Positions 8,778 through 15,809 of a stretch of DNA of 18,513 bases are shown here, in pieces; within the stretch, counting starts at the first letter, position 1; every line of letters starts with the position of its first letter. Origin of the DNA: Bacteroides sp. CAG:927 (GTDB taxonomy: Bacteria; Bacteroidota; Bacteroidia; Bacteroidales; Muribaculaceae); contig HF985648.1 in assembly GCA_000431155.1 (NCBI GenBank), forward strand, positions 38,567-57,079. The letters run 5' to 3'. Position numbers and translations under genes: made by a program. The notes below the pieces were generated by a model that worked only from the letters and a program-made list of their open reading frames with translations, ran no database searches and had not been told where the DNA came from.

Positions 8778-8809
8778 ATTCCTCAGAATATTTATGAGTA
8801 TCGGAATTC
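8776..8809 (+). terminator. Imperfect hairpin at the end of the MBOAT gene
   Basis: A 7-bp inverted repeat (GAATTCC 8776-8782, GGAATTC 8803-8809) overlaps the MBOAT stop codon. A nested short pairing CTCA/TGAG lies inside. No T-run follows, so it is at best a weak terminator or a transcript-processing stem between the MBOAT gene and the adenylation gene. Confidence 0.3.
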
Positions 8810-8864
8810 TAATCTGAACAAATCTTGTTGTTTTGTGCTTGTTGTTTATATAACAATAAACAAT

Positions 8865-10304
8865 ATGGGCACAGAAACAATCTACAATAGATTTCATCAG
8901 TGGGTCGCACTTCAACCGCAAGCAACCGCTGTTGCAGAAGATGGACGCACTGCAACATATCAGGAACTTGATGCTATGGCAAATGCCATAATGGCAAAAT
9001 TCTACAACAAACAATATTCAACAATAGTATTGGTGATGAATCATAGCATCGAGATGATAGCGGCAATGATTGCTGTTATTAAAAGCGGAGCAGCCTATGT
9101 TCCGGCAGAGCCTTTTTTGCCTCAGGAACGGATAGATTATATGATGCGGACCGCCGGAGCAGACTTTATAATCACTGATGACTATTGCCGCAATATTCCG
9201 GATGCTCCGCCATTACCGGACAGATCAGTGCCAAATGGAGCAGCATATATTTTATATACATCAGGCACTTCCGGCCGTCCTAAAGGTGTCATTGTTGAGA
9301 ATCATAGCGTGGTTAATTATGCCAAGGCATTTGAGAATGAATTTCATGTTGCGCCGGGTGATGTGATGCTACAATATTCCATCTGCTCATTTGATATTTT
9401 TGTAGAGGAAGTTTTCACCACTCTTCTCAATGGTGCTACTATTGCCATACCATCTAATGAGATTCATGAGGGCTCACTTGCTGTCATAATGGATTTTTGC
9501 GAAAGACACGGCGTTACGGAAATAAGCGGACTCCCGTATCTTCTCGCTGACATGAACCGTAATCATCGCTATCCAAGTAAATTAAGGCTGCTCATCAGTG
9601 GTGGTGATGTGGTACGGGCTTCCTATATAACGTGGCTAAAGAATCAGGATTTCGTTATCTACAACACTTATGGGCCAAGCGAAACGACTGTATGTGCCAC
9701 ATATTTCCGCATTGATAATGTCGAGCCTCTTGATGATGGGACATTTCCAATTGGGTATGCAATCAAAGGTGTTGAAGTTAAAATTCTGAATAATGATTTA
9801 CAGGAAGTACAGGATGGCACCACCGGTGAAATATGCATTACGGGCGAAGGCGTTTCGCGAGGTTATATCGGCGACCCATCCGAGCAGGTAAATTTTATCG
9901 CCCTTGAAAACGGGACAAGGATGTACCGTAGTGGTGATCTTGGTTATCGTTTGCCGGAGGGTAATATAGCATTCCTGCACCGGAAGGATAAGCAAGTCAT
10001 GATACTCGGCAAAAGGGTTGAACCTGAAGAGGTGGAAAATGTGCTTAATGAATCGCCTTGCGTGGAGCGCGGTATAGTCAGAGCATTTATGGATGAGCAA
10101 GGTCTTGCATATCTGACAGCATACTTTGTGCCATCGCATAAAAATTGCCATTTAAGCCGAATAAAAAGATTTCTCCGTACACGCTTGGCTGATTTCATGA
10201 TTCCTGAATTTTTTGTTAAAATGGATGAGATACCGCTTACAAGGCGTGGAAAAGTCAATGACAGAATGCTCCCAATAGTAATGAAGGAAGGAACACCGGC
10301 ATGA
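8865..10304 (+). CDS. Stand-alone amino-acid adenylation enzyme (NRPS A-domain/DltA-like)
   Basis: ANL-superfamily enzyme of 479 residues that should activate a carboxylate, probably an amino acid, as acyl-AMP. Core motifs are intact: YTSGTSGRPKG (131-141), FDIFVEE with Asp177, NTYGPSETT (267-275), ITGEGVSRGY (325-334), YRSGDLG with Asp358, HRKDKQVMILGKRVEPEE (372-389) and LTRRGKVNDR with the catalytic Lys463. Asp177 aligns with the residue that binds the substrate alpha-amino group in PheA-type A domains, supporting an amino acid substrate; the Trp239-equivalent is Glu181. The protein stops straight after the last A motif, with no carrier or condensation domain. A GTG at 8835 would add ten residues, but the ATG at 8865 after an A-rich leader places the start normally. 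DltA is the closest named analogue; substrate is unknown. It overlaps the GNAT gene by 4 nt. Confidence 0.85.
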   Translation: MGTETIYNRFHQWVALQPQATAVAEDGRTATYQELDAMANAIMAKFYNKQYSTIVLVMNHSIEMIAAMIAVIKSGAAYVPAEPFLPQERIDYMMRTAGADFIITDDYCRNIPDAPPLPDRSVPNGAAYILYTSGTSGRPKGVIVENHSVVNYAKAFENEFHVAPGDVMLQYSICSFDIFVEEVFTTLLNGATIAIPSNEIHEGSLAVIMDFCERHGVTEISGLPYLLADMNRNHRYPSKLRLLISGGDVVRASYITWLKNQDFVIYNTYGPSETTVCATYFRIDNVEPLDDGTFPIGYAIKGVEVKILNNDLQEVQDGTTGEICITGEGVSRGYIGDPSEQVNFIALENGTRMYRSGDLGYRLPEGNIAFLHRKDKQVMILGKRVEPEEVENVLNESPCVERGIVRAFMDEQGLAYLTAYFVPSHKNCHLSRIKRFLRTRLADFMIPEFFVKMDEIPLTRRGKVNDRMLPIVMKEGTPA

Positions 10305-10768
10305 AAATAAGCATAAGAGAAATAACAGCTCTCCCAACATTAATGCACTGGCGTAAAGAGGTGATTGAAAATGTTTTTGGAACCGTACCCTCCAAAAGAT
10401 TGCTGGTGGCAAACCGTCAGTATTACCGAAAGAATATCGTTAACGGTAATCATGTGGCAATTTTAGCGGGAATAGACGGCATGGATGTGGGATGCGGTGC
10501 TATTTGCCTATCTGAAGAGCTGCCGTCGCCAGATAATCCATCAGGCAAGTGTGCCTATCTGATGAATATTTATGTACGTAAGGAGTACCAAAAACAGGGT
10601 GTCGGTCACCATATTGTCAGTTGGCTTGTGGAAAGAGCGCGACAATTAGGATGCGATAAAATATATCTTGAAACAACCGAAGGTGCACGGTCGTTATATA
10701 AAAACATAGGGTTCAATGAACTACCCGGAATTATGAAGTATGCAGACATTCAAAGTAGCAAATCTTAG
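10301..10768 (+). CDS. GNAT-family N-acetyltransferase
   Basis: Small cytoplasmic acyltransferase of 155 residues that would transfer an acyl group from acyl-CoA to an amine. Motif A is clear: strand AYLMNIYVRKEY followed by the CoA pyrophosphate-binding QKQGVG (97-102, Q-x-x-G-x-G), then an amphipathic helix. Motif B ends with IYLETTEGARSLYKNIGF (121-138), where Tyr133 is the usual catalytic acid position. The gene starts inside the end of the adenylation gene (ATGA) and its 3' end overlaps the esterase gene by 29 nt. Such coupling suggests the three proteins act on one metabolite, for example by N-acylating an amino acid or its product. The acceptor is unknown; general resistance or protein acetylation cannot be excluded. 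Confidence 0.88.
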   Translation: MKISIREITALPTLMHWRKEVIENVFGTVPSKRLLVANRQYYRKNIVNGNHVAILAGIDGMDVGCGAICLSEELPSPDNPSGKCAYLMNIYVRKEYQKQGVGHHIVSWLVERARQLGCDKIYLETTEGARSLYKNIGFNELPGIMKYADIQSSKS

Positions 10769-11420
10769 TATAAATGCCGTCAAAGAATCAGCCAATAGAA
10801 TATGCTATATTCTTTATCCCGTTAGCTCTCTTAATGAATGGATTCAGAGTGCGGCACAAAAATTCGGCATTTCACTTGTCATGATAACAGGTATGGATTG
10901 GGATGACGACCTCACCCCATGGCCTGCGAGGGGAGTTCCTTCCGGCTCTCCCGATTTTAAAGGGAATGCCCCAAGATTTCTTTCAACGCTCACGAAAGAG
11001 GTTATTCCTGAAATTGAACAACGCATGGGCATTGCAAGCAGTGTAGAGCGGACCCTATTGGGCGTTTCTCTTTCAGGCTTGTTCACGCTATGGGAGTGGA
11101 TGATTGATAATACATTCCATAATATAATCAGTCTTTCAGGTTCGTTTTGGTATGATGGATTTGTGAAATGGCTAAAATCGCAACCAATACCTAAAAAAAC
11201 GGGAAAAGCATATTTCCTGCTCGGGAATCAGGAAGCCAAAACAAAAATTAAAGCTTTTCAGCCTGTACAAGTCAATACCGAGGAAATTGTCGGTTATCTG
11301 CACGACAATGGTATTAATGATTATTTTGAGTTAGTCCCCGGCAATCATTATCAATATGCTGAACAACGCCTTATCCGGGCATTAACATGGATGTTTAATA
11401 CCTCAATATTATCGGACTGA
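10740..11420 (+). CDS. Putative cytoplasmic esterase (alpha/beta hydrolase, esterase D-like)
   Basis: Protein of 226 residues without signal peptide. It begins with a strand-rich segment (YILYPVSS) and an FGISLVMITGMDWDDDLTPW region typical of the putative esterase family (PF00756-like, which includes S-formylglutathione and enterochelin esterases). The nucleophile elbow is LLGVSLSG with Ser110; the family's usual second Gly is Ser112 here. His203 in VPGNHYQYAEQRL is the likely catalytic base. At 226 residues it is short for the family, but the elbow and His remain. It overlaps the GNAT gene by 29 nt, so it is probably made with it and the adenylation enzyme. A role in releasing or hydrolysing an ester or thioester made by those enzymes is inference. 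Its end overlaps the opposing hydrolase gene by 12 nt. Confidence 0.75.
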   Translation: MQTFKVANLSINAVKESANRICYILYPVSSLNEWIQSAAQKFGISLVMITGMDWDDDLTPWPARGVPSGSPDFKGNAPRFLSTLTKEVIPEIEQRMGIASSVERTLLGVSLSGLFTLWEWMIDNTFHNIISLSGSFWYDGFVKWLKSQPIPKKTGKAYFLLGNQEAKTKIKAFQPVQVNTEEIVGYLHDNGINDYFELVPGNHYQYAEQRLIRALTWMFNTSILSD

Positions 11421-12758
11421 ATTTATAAACTCAGCAATCGTTTTCATAACATCTGACGACATGGTTTCCTCAATTTTGCCATATTCCATAACCGATCCGG
11501 TAACGCAATGCTGCATAAGATGATTAAGACCATCAAAGACTATAACATTTGATTTGGGACTATATTTCTCTACAAGTGGAGCATTGAGATGGGAGGGAAC
11601 CTGAGTGTCTTTGCTACCATAAAGCACCAAAGCAGGACATTTTATACCCTCAATATCCTTACGAGGTGAATAAGATATTGAATAACGAAGCCATGGAGAC
11701 ACATTTTCAGTTATTGCAACGAGATTAGCCTTCATCGCCTTATATTGAGGCAAAAAATCCCACCCGGGACATATGGACGAAATATTTTTCTTAGCTTCTT
11801 CGGCACCTTTTAATTTAATCAATTCATAAAGTTTAAGCACTGCGGTTTGATAATCGGAGGCAGCTATGGAATCTATGCCTACAGATTTCAAATATACCAC
11901 GCTCTGCTCTGCAAGCAATGAGTCACCAGGAACAGCCGGGGCACCCAATGTTACAATGAAATCAGGATTCGATTCCGGGGCCGATGCAAGTATAAATGCA
12001 ATTTGCCCTCCCTCACTGTGTCCTAAAATACCAATCTTATTCTTTGAATATTGATTCCTCACAAAGTTTAAGGCCGATGAAGCATCTGATGCAAAATCAG
12101 CTGTAGTAGCGATTGCGCCATTCCCTGATGATTCTCCGATTCCGCGATCATCATAACGCAACGAAGCTATCCCGTTATTTGCCAAGTAATCGGCGAGTAC
12201 TGCAAAAGGTTTATGATAAAAAATCTCCTCATCACGATTCTGCAAGCCACTACCGCTGACCATTATAACTATAGGCGTGGATTTGGAAAAATTGTCGGGG
12301 AGGGTAAGGGTGCCACCCAAAGTGTTATTTGCTTTGGGATTACTGAATGTCACGTTCTCCACCTTGTATTTGAATGGTGGCTTGGGGTTCTGCGGACGAT
12401 TGACGATTATACGTCCCCGGCTGAAATCCAGTGGGAAAGTATAGCCTTGCTGGGTCAGCTTACCTATCAACTTGTCAGAAACTAACTTTGCGCTGTAAGT
12501 CATTCCAATAGATTGTACCGCTATGCTGATGGAGTCGGCGCTTTGAAAAAGGATGGAGCACGGTAAGCCGAATGCACCCTGATCAGGAGAATCCATAGTC
12601 ACGAATTTATTTTGCTCAGAACCTATATTCAACCCCAAAGCAATGGAGTTGCCCGGCATAACCGATAGATTTCCTTTCCATGATCCCTCAAGAGAAGATT
12701 GTGCGAAACAAATTGTGGGGAATAATATCCCCACAAACAAACTATAACAATATTTCAT
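11409..12758 (-). CDS. Secreted alpha/beta hydrolase with N-terminal beta domain
   Basis: Exported serine hydrolase of 449 residues from the start chosen here. Signal peptide MKYCYSLFVGILFPTICFA is followed by a GSWKGNL-type N-terminal beta domain (about 21-125), which is common in Bacteroidetes hydrolases of this kind. The catalytic domain then shows MVSGSGLQNRDE (167-177, oxyanion region), DDRGIGES, the nucleophile elbow GHSEGG with Ser248, GSKDTQVP with Asp384 and LNHLMQ with His413, a complete triad. An upstream in-frame ATG at 12779 would add seven residues and overlap nrdG by 19 nt. The ATG at 12758 gives a clean signal peptide and a 2-nt gap from the nrdG stop, so I prefer it. It is the last gene of the nrdD-nrdG run. 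Substrate is unknown; a link to nucleotide reduction is not evident. Confidence 0.87.
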   Translation of the reverse strand: MKYCYSLFVGILFPTICFAQSSLEGSWKGNLSVMPGNSIALGLNIGSEQNKFVTMDSPDQGAFGLPCSILFQSADSISIAVQSIGMTYSAKLVSDKLIGKLTQQGYTFPLDFSRGRIIVNRPQNPKPPFKYKVENVTFSNPKANNTLGGTLTLPDNFSKSTPIVIMVSGSGLQNRDEEIFYHKPFAVLADYLANNGIASLRYDDRGIGESSGNGAIATTADFASDASSALNFVRNQYSKNKIGILGHSEGGQIAFILASAPESNPDFIVTLGAPAVPGDSLLAEQSVVYLKSVGIDSIAASDYQTAVLKLYELIKLKGAEEAKKNISSICPGWDFLPQYKAMKANLVAITENVSPWLRYSISYSPRKDIEGIKCPALVLYGSKDTQVPSHLNAPLVEKYSPKSNVIVFDGLNHLMQHCVTGSVMEYGKIEETMSSDVMKTIAEFINSVR

Positions 12759-12760
12759 AC

Positions 12761-13246
12761 CTAAAAGTCTGATTCCCATAAAACGATATTTTCAAAAGAA
12801 GTTTTGCGCAAATCTATTAGCCTTTGATTGCCGGAGCCACGAAACAACAAAGAAGTGTTGCGCTGTGACAATATGAATTCGCCATCCACAAGCACATCAA
12901 TATATGATAATAAAGCTCTCATTTCATCGTTTCGCAACAGATCTTCATATTGGAATCCGGTATAGCACCATATGTTTTTCCCAATATCTTTAATAGCTTT
13001 AGCTAATGGAATAATTTCAGAAGCCTGATACATAGGGTCACCGCCGGAAAATGTAACATTAAAATCATTTTCAATCACGCGATGCATTATGCTTTTGACA
13101 TCCATTTCTGAACCGCCGTTCATATCCCAAGATTGGGGGTTATGGCATCCCTCACAATGATGTGCGCAACCGGCAAAATAGATTGCAGTGCGAAATCCGG
13201 GACCATCCACGGTAGTGCCGTCAATTATGTCTAATACACGCATCAT
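12761..13246 (-). CDS. nrdG: Anaerobic ribonucleoside-triphosphate reductase activating protein NrdG
   Basis: Radical SAM activase that uses a [4Fe-4S] cluster and S-adenosylmethionine to install the glycyl radical on NrdD. The 161 residues contain the cluster motif CAHHCEGC (Cys27, Cys31, Cys34) within FAGCAHHCEGCHNPQSWD, the SAM-binding TFSGGDPMYQ, and YTGFQYEDL; length matches NrdG. The ATG overlaps the nrdD stop by 4 nt (13243-13246), and a second Met codon follows directly. The stop lies 2 nt before the start of the secreted hydrolase gene. Confidence 0.96.
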   Translation of the reverse strand: MMRVLDIIDGTTVDGPGFRTAIYFAGCAHHCEGCHNPQSWDMNGGSEMDVKSIMHRVIENDFNVTFSGGDPMYQASEIIPLAKAIKDIGKNIWCYTGFQYEDLLRNDEMRALLSYIDVLVDGEFILSQRNTSLLFRGSGNQRLIDLRKTSFENIVLWESDF

Positions 13247-15450
13247 TTATGTACTACACGGTCATTCAGCTCCGCGAGCTTGGCATTGTTCCAACGGTCG
13301 GTTGTCCCCACAAGATAACCCGTGATACGCTGAAGTTTGTCAATTGCCTTTGAGCCACATTCGGGACATACCTCAAGGTTCTCTTCGGCATCTTCATGAC
13401 CACAGGACATACACCTGTTCCTGTTATGATTTACCGAACAGTATCCGATATTATATTCATCCATCAGATCAACAATATCGGCAATCGCCTGCGGATTGTG
13501 CGTGGCGTCACCACCAATCTCCACATAAAATATGTGGCCTCCACCGGTCAACTCATGATACGGAGCTTCTATTTGAGCCTTGTGACGCGGGGAACAATGG
13601 TAATATACCGGCACGTGGTTGGAGTTGGTGTAATAAATTTTATCTGTTATACCGGGTAATATGCCGAAACTTTTGCGGTCTTTAGCTGTAAATTTACCTG
13701 ACAAACCCTCAGCCGGAGTTGCGAGCACAGAAAAGTTATGTTGATATTTTTCGCTATATTCATTCACTCGGCTACGCATATGGGATATTATCTTGAGACC
13801 AAGTTCCTGCGATTCAGGGGATTCTCCGTGATGCTTTCCCGTAAGAGCCACAAGACATTCAGCCAATCCTATAAACCCTATACCAAGAGTACCTTGATTG
13901 ATTACAGATTCAATGGTTTGCTCTGGTTTGAGATTCTCGCTTCCTGTCCATAAACGTGACATCAAGAGTGGGAACTGCTTAACTAATGCCGTTTTCTGGA
14001 AATCAAATCTGTCACAAAGCTGTTGTGCAGTAATATCGAGGACTTCATCAAGTTTCTTAAAGAATTTTTCTATGCGCTCCTCTTTGTCCTTAATCATCAT
14101 GCACTCAATGGCAATACGCACGATGTTAATCGTGGAGAAAGAAAGATTGCCTCGGCCTACCGAAGTTTTTTCACCGTAACGGTTTTCAAATACGCGTGTA
14201 CGACATCCCATAGTGGCTACCTCATATAAATAGCGCTTTGGGTCGTCGGCACGCCATTTCTCATGATGGTTGAACGTGGCATCAAGGTTGACGAAGTTGG
14301 GAAAGAATCTGCGGGCCGTCACCTTACAGGCAAGTTTATACAAGTCATAGTTGCGGTCTTCAGGAAGATAGCTCACGCCACGCTTCTTTTTCCATATTTG
14401 AATGGGGAAAATGGCTGTGCTGCCATTACCCACTCCTTCATATGTGGAATGCAGCAGCTCACGTATAACACATCTGCCTTCGGCTGAAGTATCCGTACCG
14501 TAGTTGATTGATGAAAATACCACCTGATTGCCACCGCGCGAATGTATGGTATTCATGTTGTGTATGAAAGCCTCCATTGCCTGATGAACCCGCTCCACGG
14601 TCTGGTTCATAGCATGTTGTACAAGCCGGTCTTCTCCCTGCAAAGTATCAAGAGATTTCTTTTCATAATCGTCTATCGCCATATCATATTTAGACGACAG
14701 GTCTTGCCCTGTAAGCTTTTCAAGCTTCTTAAGTTCCTCTATAAAAGAACTGCGTACAAAAGGAGCCAAATAGAAATCAAAAGCCGGAATAGCCTGGCCA
14801 CCATGCATTTCATTTTGAGCTGTCTCAAGAGAGATACAACTTATGATGCTTGCAGTTTCAATGCGCTTTGCCGGACGAGACTCTCCATGGCCGGCCATAA
14901 ATCCATGCTGCAAGATACGATCAAGAGGGTGTTGCACACATGTAAGGCTCTTAGTAGGATAATAATCCTTGTCATGAATGTGGAGATAGCCCTGGCGCAC
15001 GGCATCACGTGCGCTTGCCGACAAAAGATAGTCATCAACAAACGGTTTAGTCGTTTCACTCGCAAACTTCATCATCATGCCTGCGGGTGAGTCCGTATTC
15101 ATGTTGGCGTTTTCGCGGGTTATATCGTTGCTCTTGGCTTCAATTATTTCTAAGAACATATCGCGCGTTTTGGCTCTACGGGCAATGCTTCTCTGGTCAC
15201 GATAGGCAATGTAACGCTTGGCAACCTCTTTGCGCGGACTATTCATCAGTTCAAGCTCAACCCGGTCCTGAATTTGCTCAACAGTCATACTTTCATCCCC
15301 GGTCACAGATATGCGATCAACAATTTTTTGTATGAGAGCTTCATCTTCGCCACGCTCGGTTTGTAACATGGCTTTTCTTATCGCAGCCTTGATTTTTTCT
15401 TCGTTATAACCCACGACACGACCATCGCGCTTGACAACTGTTTGTATCAT
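13243..15450 (-). CDS. nrdD: Anaerobic (class III) ribonucleoside-triphosphate reductase NrdD
   Basis: Oxygen-sensitive glycyl radical enzyme that reduces ribonucleoside triphosphates to deoxynucleotides. It has 735 residues, the normal size. The N-terminus is an ATP-cone allosteric domain (about 1-92, beginning IQTVVKRDGRVVGYNEEKI). The barrel includes YLHIHDKDYYPTKSLTC and the central NLSFSTINIVRIA. A C-terminal zinc site is formed by Cys680, Cys683, Cys695 and Cys698 (CMSC and CPEC). The glycyl radical loop RITGYLVGTTDRWNNAK places the radical on Gly711. It leads the nrdD-nrdG-hydrolase run, reads from a strong promoter at 15507-15537 and diverges from menD. The enzyme implies growth under anaerobic conditions. 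Confidence 0.97.
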   Translation of the reverse strand: MIQTVVKRDGRVVGYNEEKIKAAIRKAMLQTERGEDEALIQKIVDRISVTGDESMTVEQIQDRVELELMNSPRKEVAKRYIAYRDQRSIARRAKTRDMFLEIIEAKSNDITRENANMNTDSPAGMMMKFASETTKPFVDDYLLSASARDAVRQGYLHIHDKDYYPTKSLTCVQHPLDRILQHGFMAGHGESRPAKRIETASIISCISLETAQNEMHGGQAIPAFDFYLAPFVRSSFIEELKKLEKLTGQDLSSKYDMAIDDYEKKSLDTLQGEDRLVQHAMNQTVERVHQAMEAFIHNMNTIHSRGGNQVVFSSINYGTDTSAEGRCVIRELLHSTYEGVGNGSTAIFPIQIWKKKRGVSYLPEDRNYDLYKLACKVTARRFFPNFVNLDATFNHHEKWRADDPKRYLYEVATMGCRTRVFENRYGEKTSVGRGNLSFSTINIVRIAIECMMIKDKEERIEKFFKKLDEVLDITAQQLCDRFDFQKTALVKQFPLLMSRLWTGSENLKPEQTIESVINQGTLGIGFIGLAECLVALTGKHHGESPESQELGLKIISHMRSRVNEYSEKYQHNFSVLATPAEGLSGKFTAKDRKSFGILPGITDKIYYTNSNHVPVYYHCSPRHKAQIEAPYHELTGGGHIFYVEIGGDATHNPQAIADIVDLMDEYNIGYCSVNHNRNRCMSCGHEDAEENLEVCPECGSKAIDKLQRITGYLVGTTDRWNNAKLAELNDRVVHK

Positions 15451-15506
15451 CGTATAGAATTTTTATTAGAAAGAGGAACAAATGACATTAATCATCAATT
15501 GTGTCG

Positions 15507-15537
15507 CAAAGGTAATGATGTTATCAATACAATCAAA
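15507..15537 (-). promoter_or_regulatory. nrdD promoter (Bacteroidetes -33/-7)
   Basis: On the minus strand, TTTG (15537-15534) is followed after 19 bases by TACCTTTG (15514-15507), an exact match to the Bacteroidetes TTTG/TAnnTTTG promoter with normal spacing. It predicts a transcript start near 15500 and a leader of about 50 nt before nrdD. Confidence 0.85.
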
Positions 15538-15568
15538 ATATTTATATGAATATTTTAAAAGTTTTCAT

Positions 15569-15584
15569 TTTTGGAAAACTTTAC
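15569..15584 (+). repeat. Operator-like 16-mer, copy 1
   Basis: TTTTGGAAAACTTTAC. It differs at one base from the copy at 15635-15650. This copy also contains the right arm of a perfect 9-bp inverted repeat (AAAGTTTTC 15558-15566, GAAAACTTT 15574-15582, 7-nt spacer), the form expected of a dimeric regulator site. It lies about 30 bp upstream of the nrdD -33 element. Confidence 0.5.
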
Positions 15585-15634
15585 ACTATGTCTCAAAATA
15601 ATAAATATCTGATAGCCAATTAATTGTTATTTTG

Positions 15635-15650
15635 TTTTGGGAAACTTTAC
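15635..15650 (+). repeat. Operator-like 16-mer, copy 2
   Basis: TTTTGGGAAACTTTAC, a direct repeat of 15569-15584 with one mismatch, starting 66 bp further on. It is followed by TT, giving AACTTTACTT, which recurs in inverted orientation at 15761-15770 beside the menD promoter. Confidence 0.5.
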
Positions 15651-15783
15651 TTTTAGGCTAACATTCATTGGATTTTCATTTTGTCCAATAATCTATGCTT
15701 TTTACGACACAATGTATCAGGAGTTGGAAATTATGACATAAATTATTTCACACAAAAAATAAGTAAAGTTGCTCCTAATTTCT

Positions 15784-15791
15784 TAATTTTG
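15784..15791 (+). promoter_or_regulatory. Probable menD promoter (-7 element)
   Basis: TAATTTTG fits TAnnTTTG and lies 18 bases before the menD ATG, so the leader would be very short. No TTTG stands at the -33 position; instead a GTAAAGTT copy of the repeated motif occupies 15763-15770, which could mean an activator-dependent promoter. Confidence 0.5.
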
Positions 15792-15809
15792 CATCTAAAA
15801 TAACATTCT

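Larger units (their letters stand above)
15451..15809. other. Divergent nrdD/menD control region, no gene
   Basis: This 359-bp AT-rich stretch has no credible gene on either strand. It holds the nrdD promoter near its left end, a menD promoter match at its right end, a near-identical pair of 16-mers, an inverted relative of them, and a separate 13-bp inverted pair; these are listed separately. Confidence 0.85.

Noticed and set aside
8835..8864. GTG start for the adenylation enzyme
   Set aside because: The ten added residues (mostly hydrophobic, MLVVYITINN) do not belong to the family, and the ATG at 8865 follows an A-rich leader.
8778..8864. Small carrier-protein gene between the MBOAT and adenylation genes
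   Set aside because: The gap is only 87 nt, too short for an acyl or peptidyl carrier, and no phosphopantetheine-site motif was seen in the gaps examined.
14542..15090. 182-codon open frame on the plus strand inside nrdD
   Set aside because: It lies wholly antisense to nrdD, its translation is rich in Cys, His and Arg with no domain pattern, and nrdD is unambiguous.
15583..15591. NrdR-box-like ACACTATGT upstream of nrdD
   Set aside because: Only one half resembles the NrdR consensus and no paired box at the usual spacing was found.
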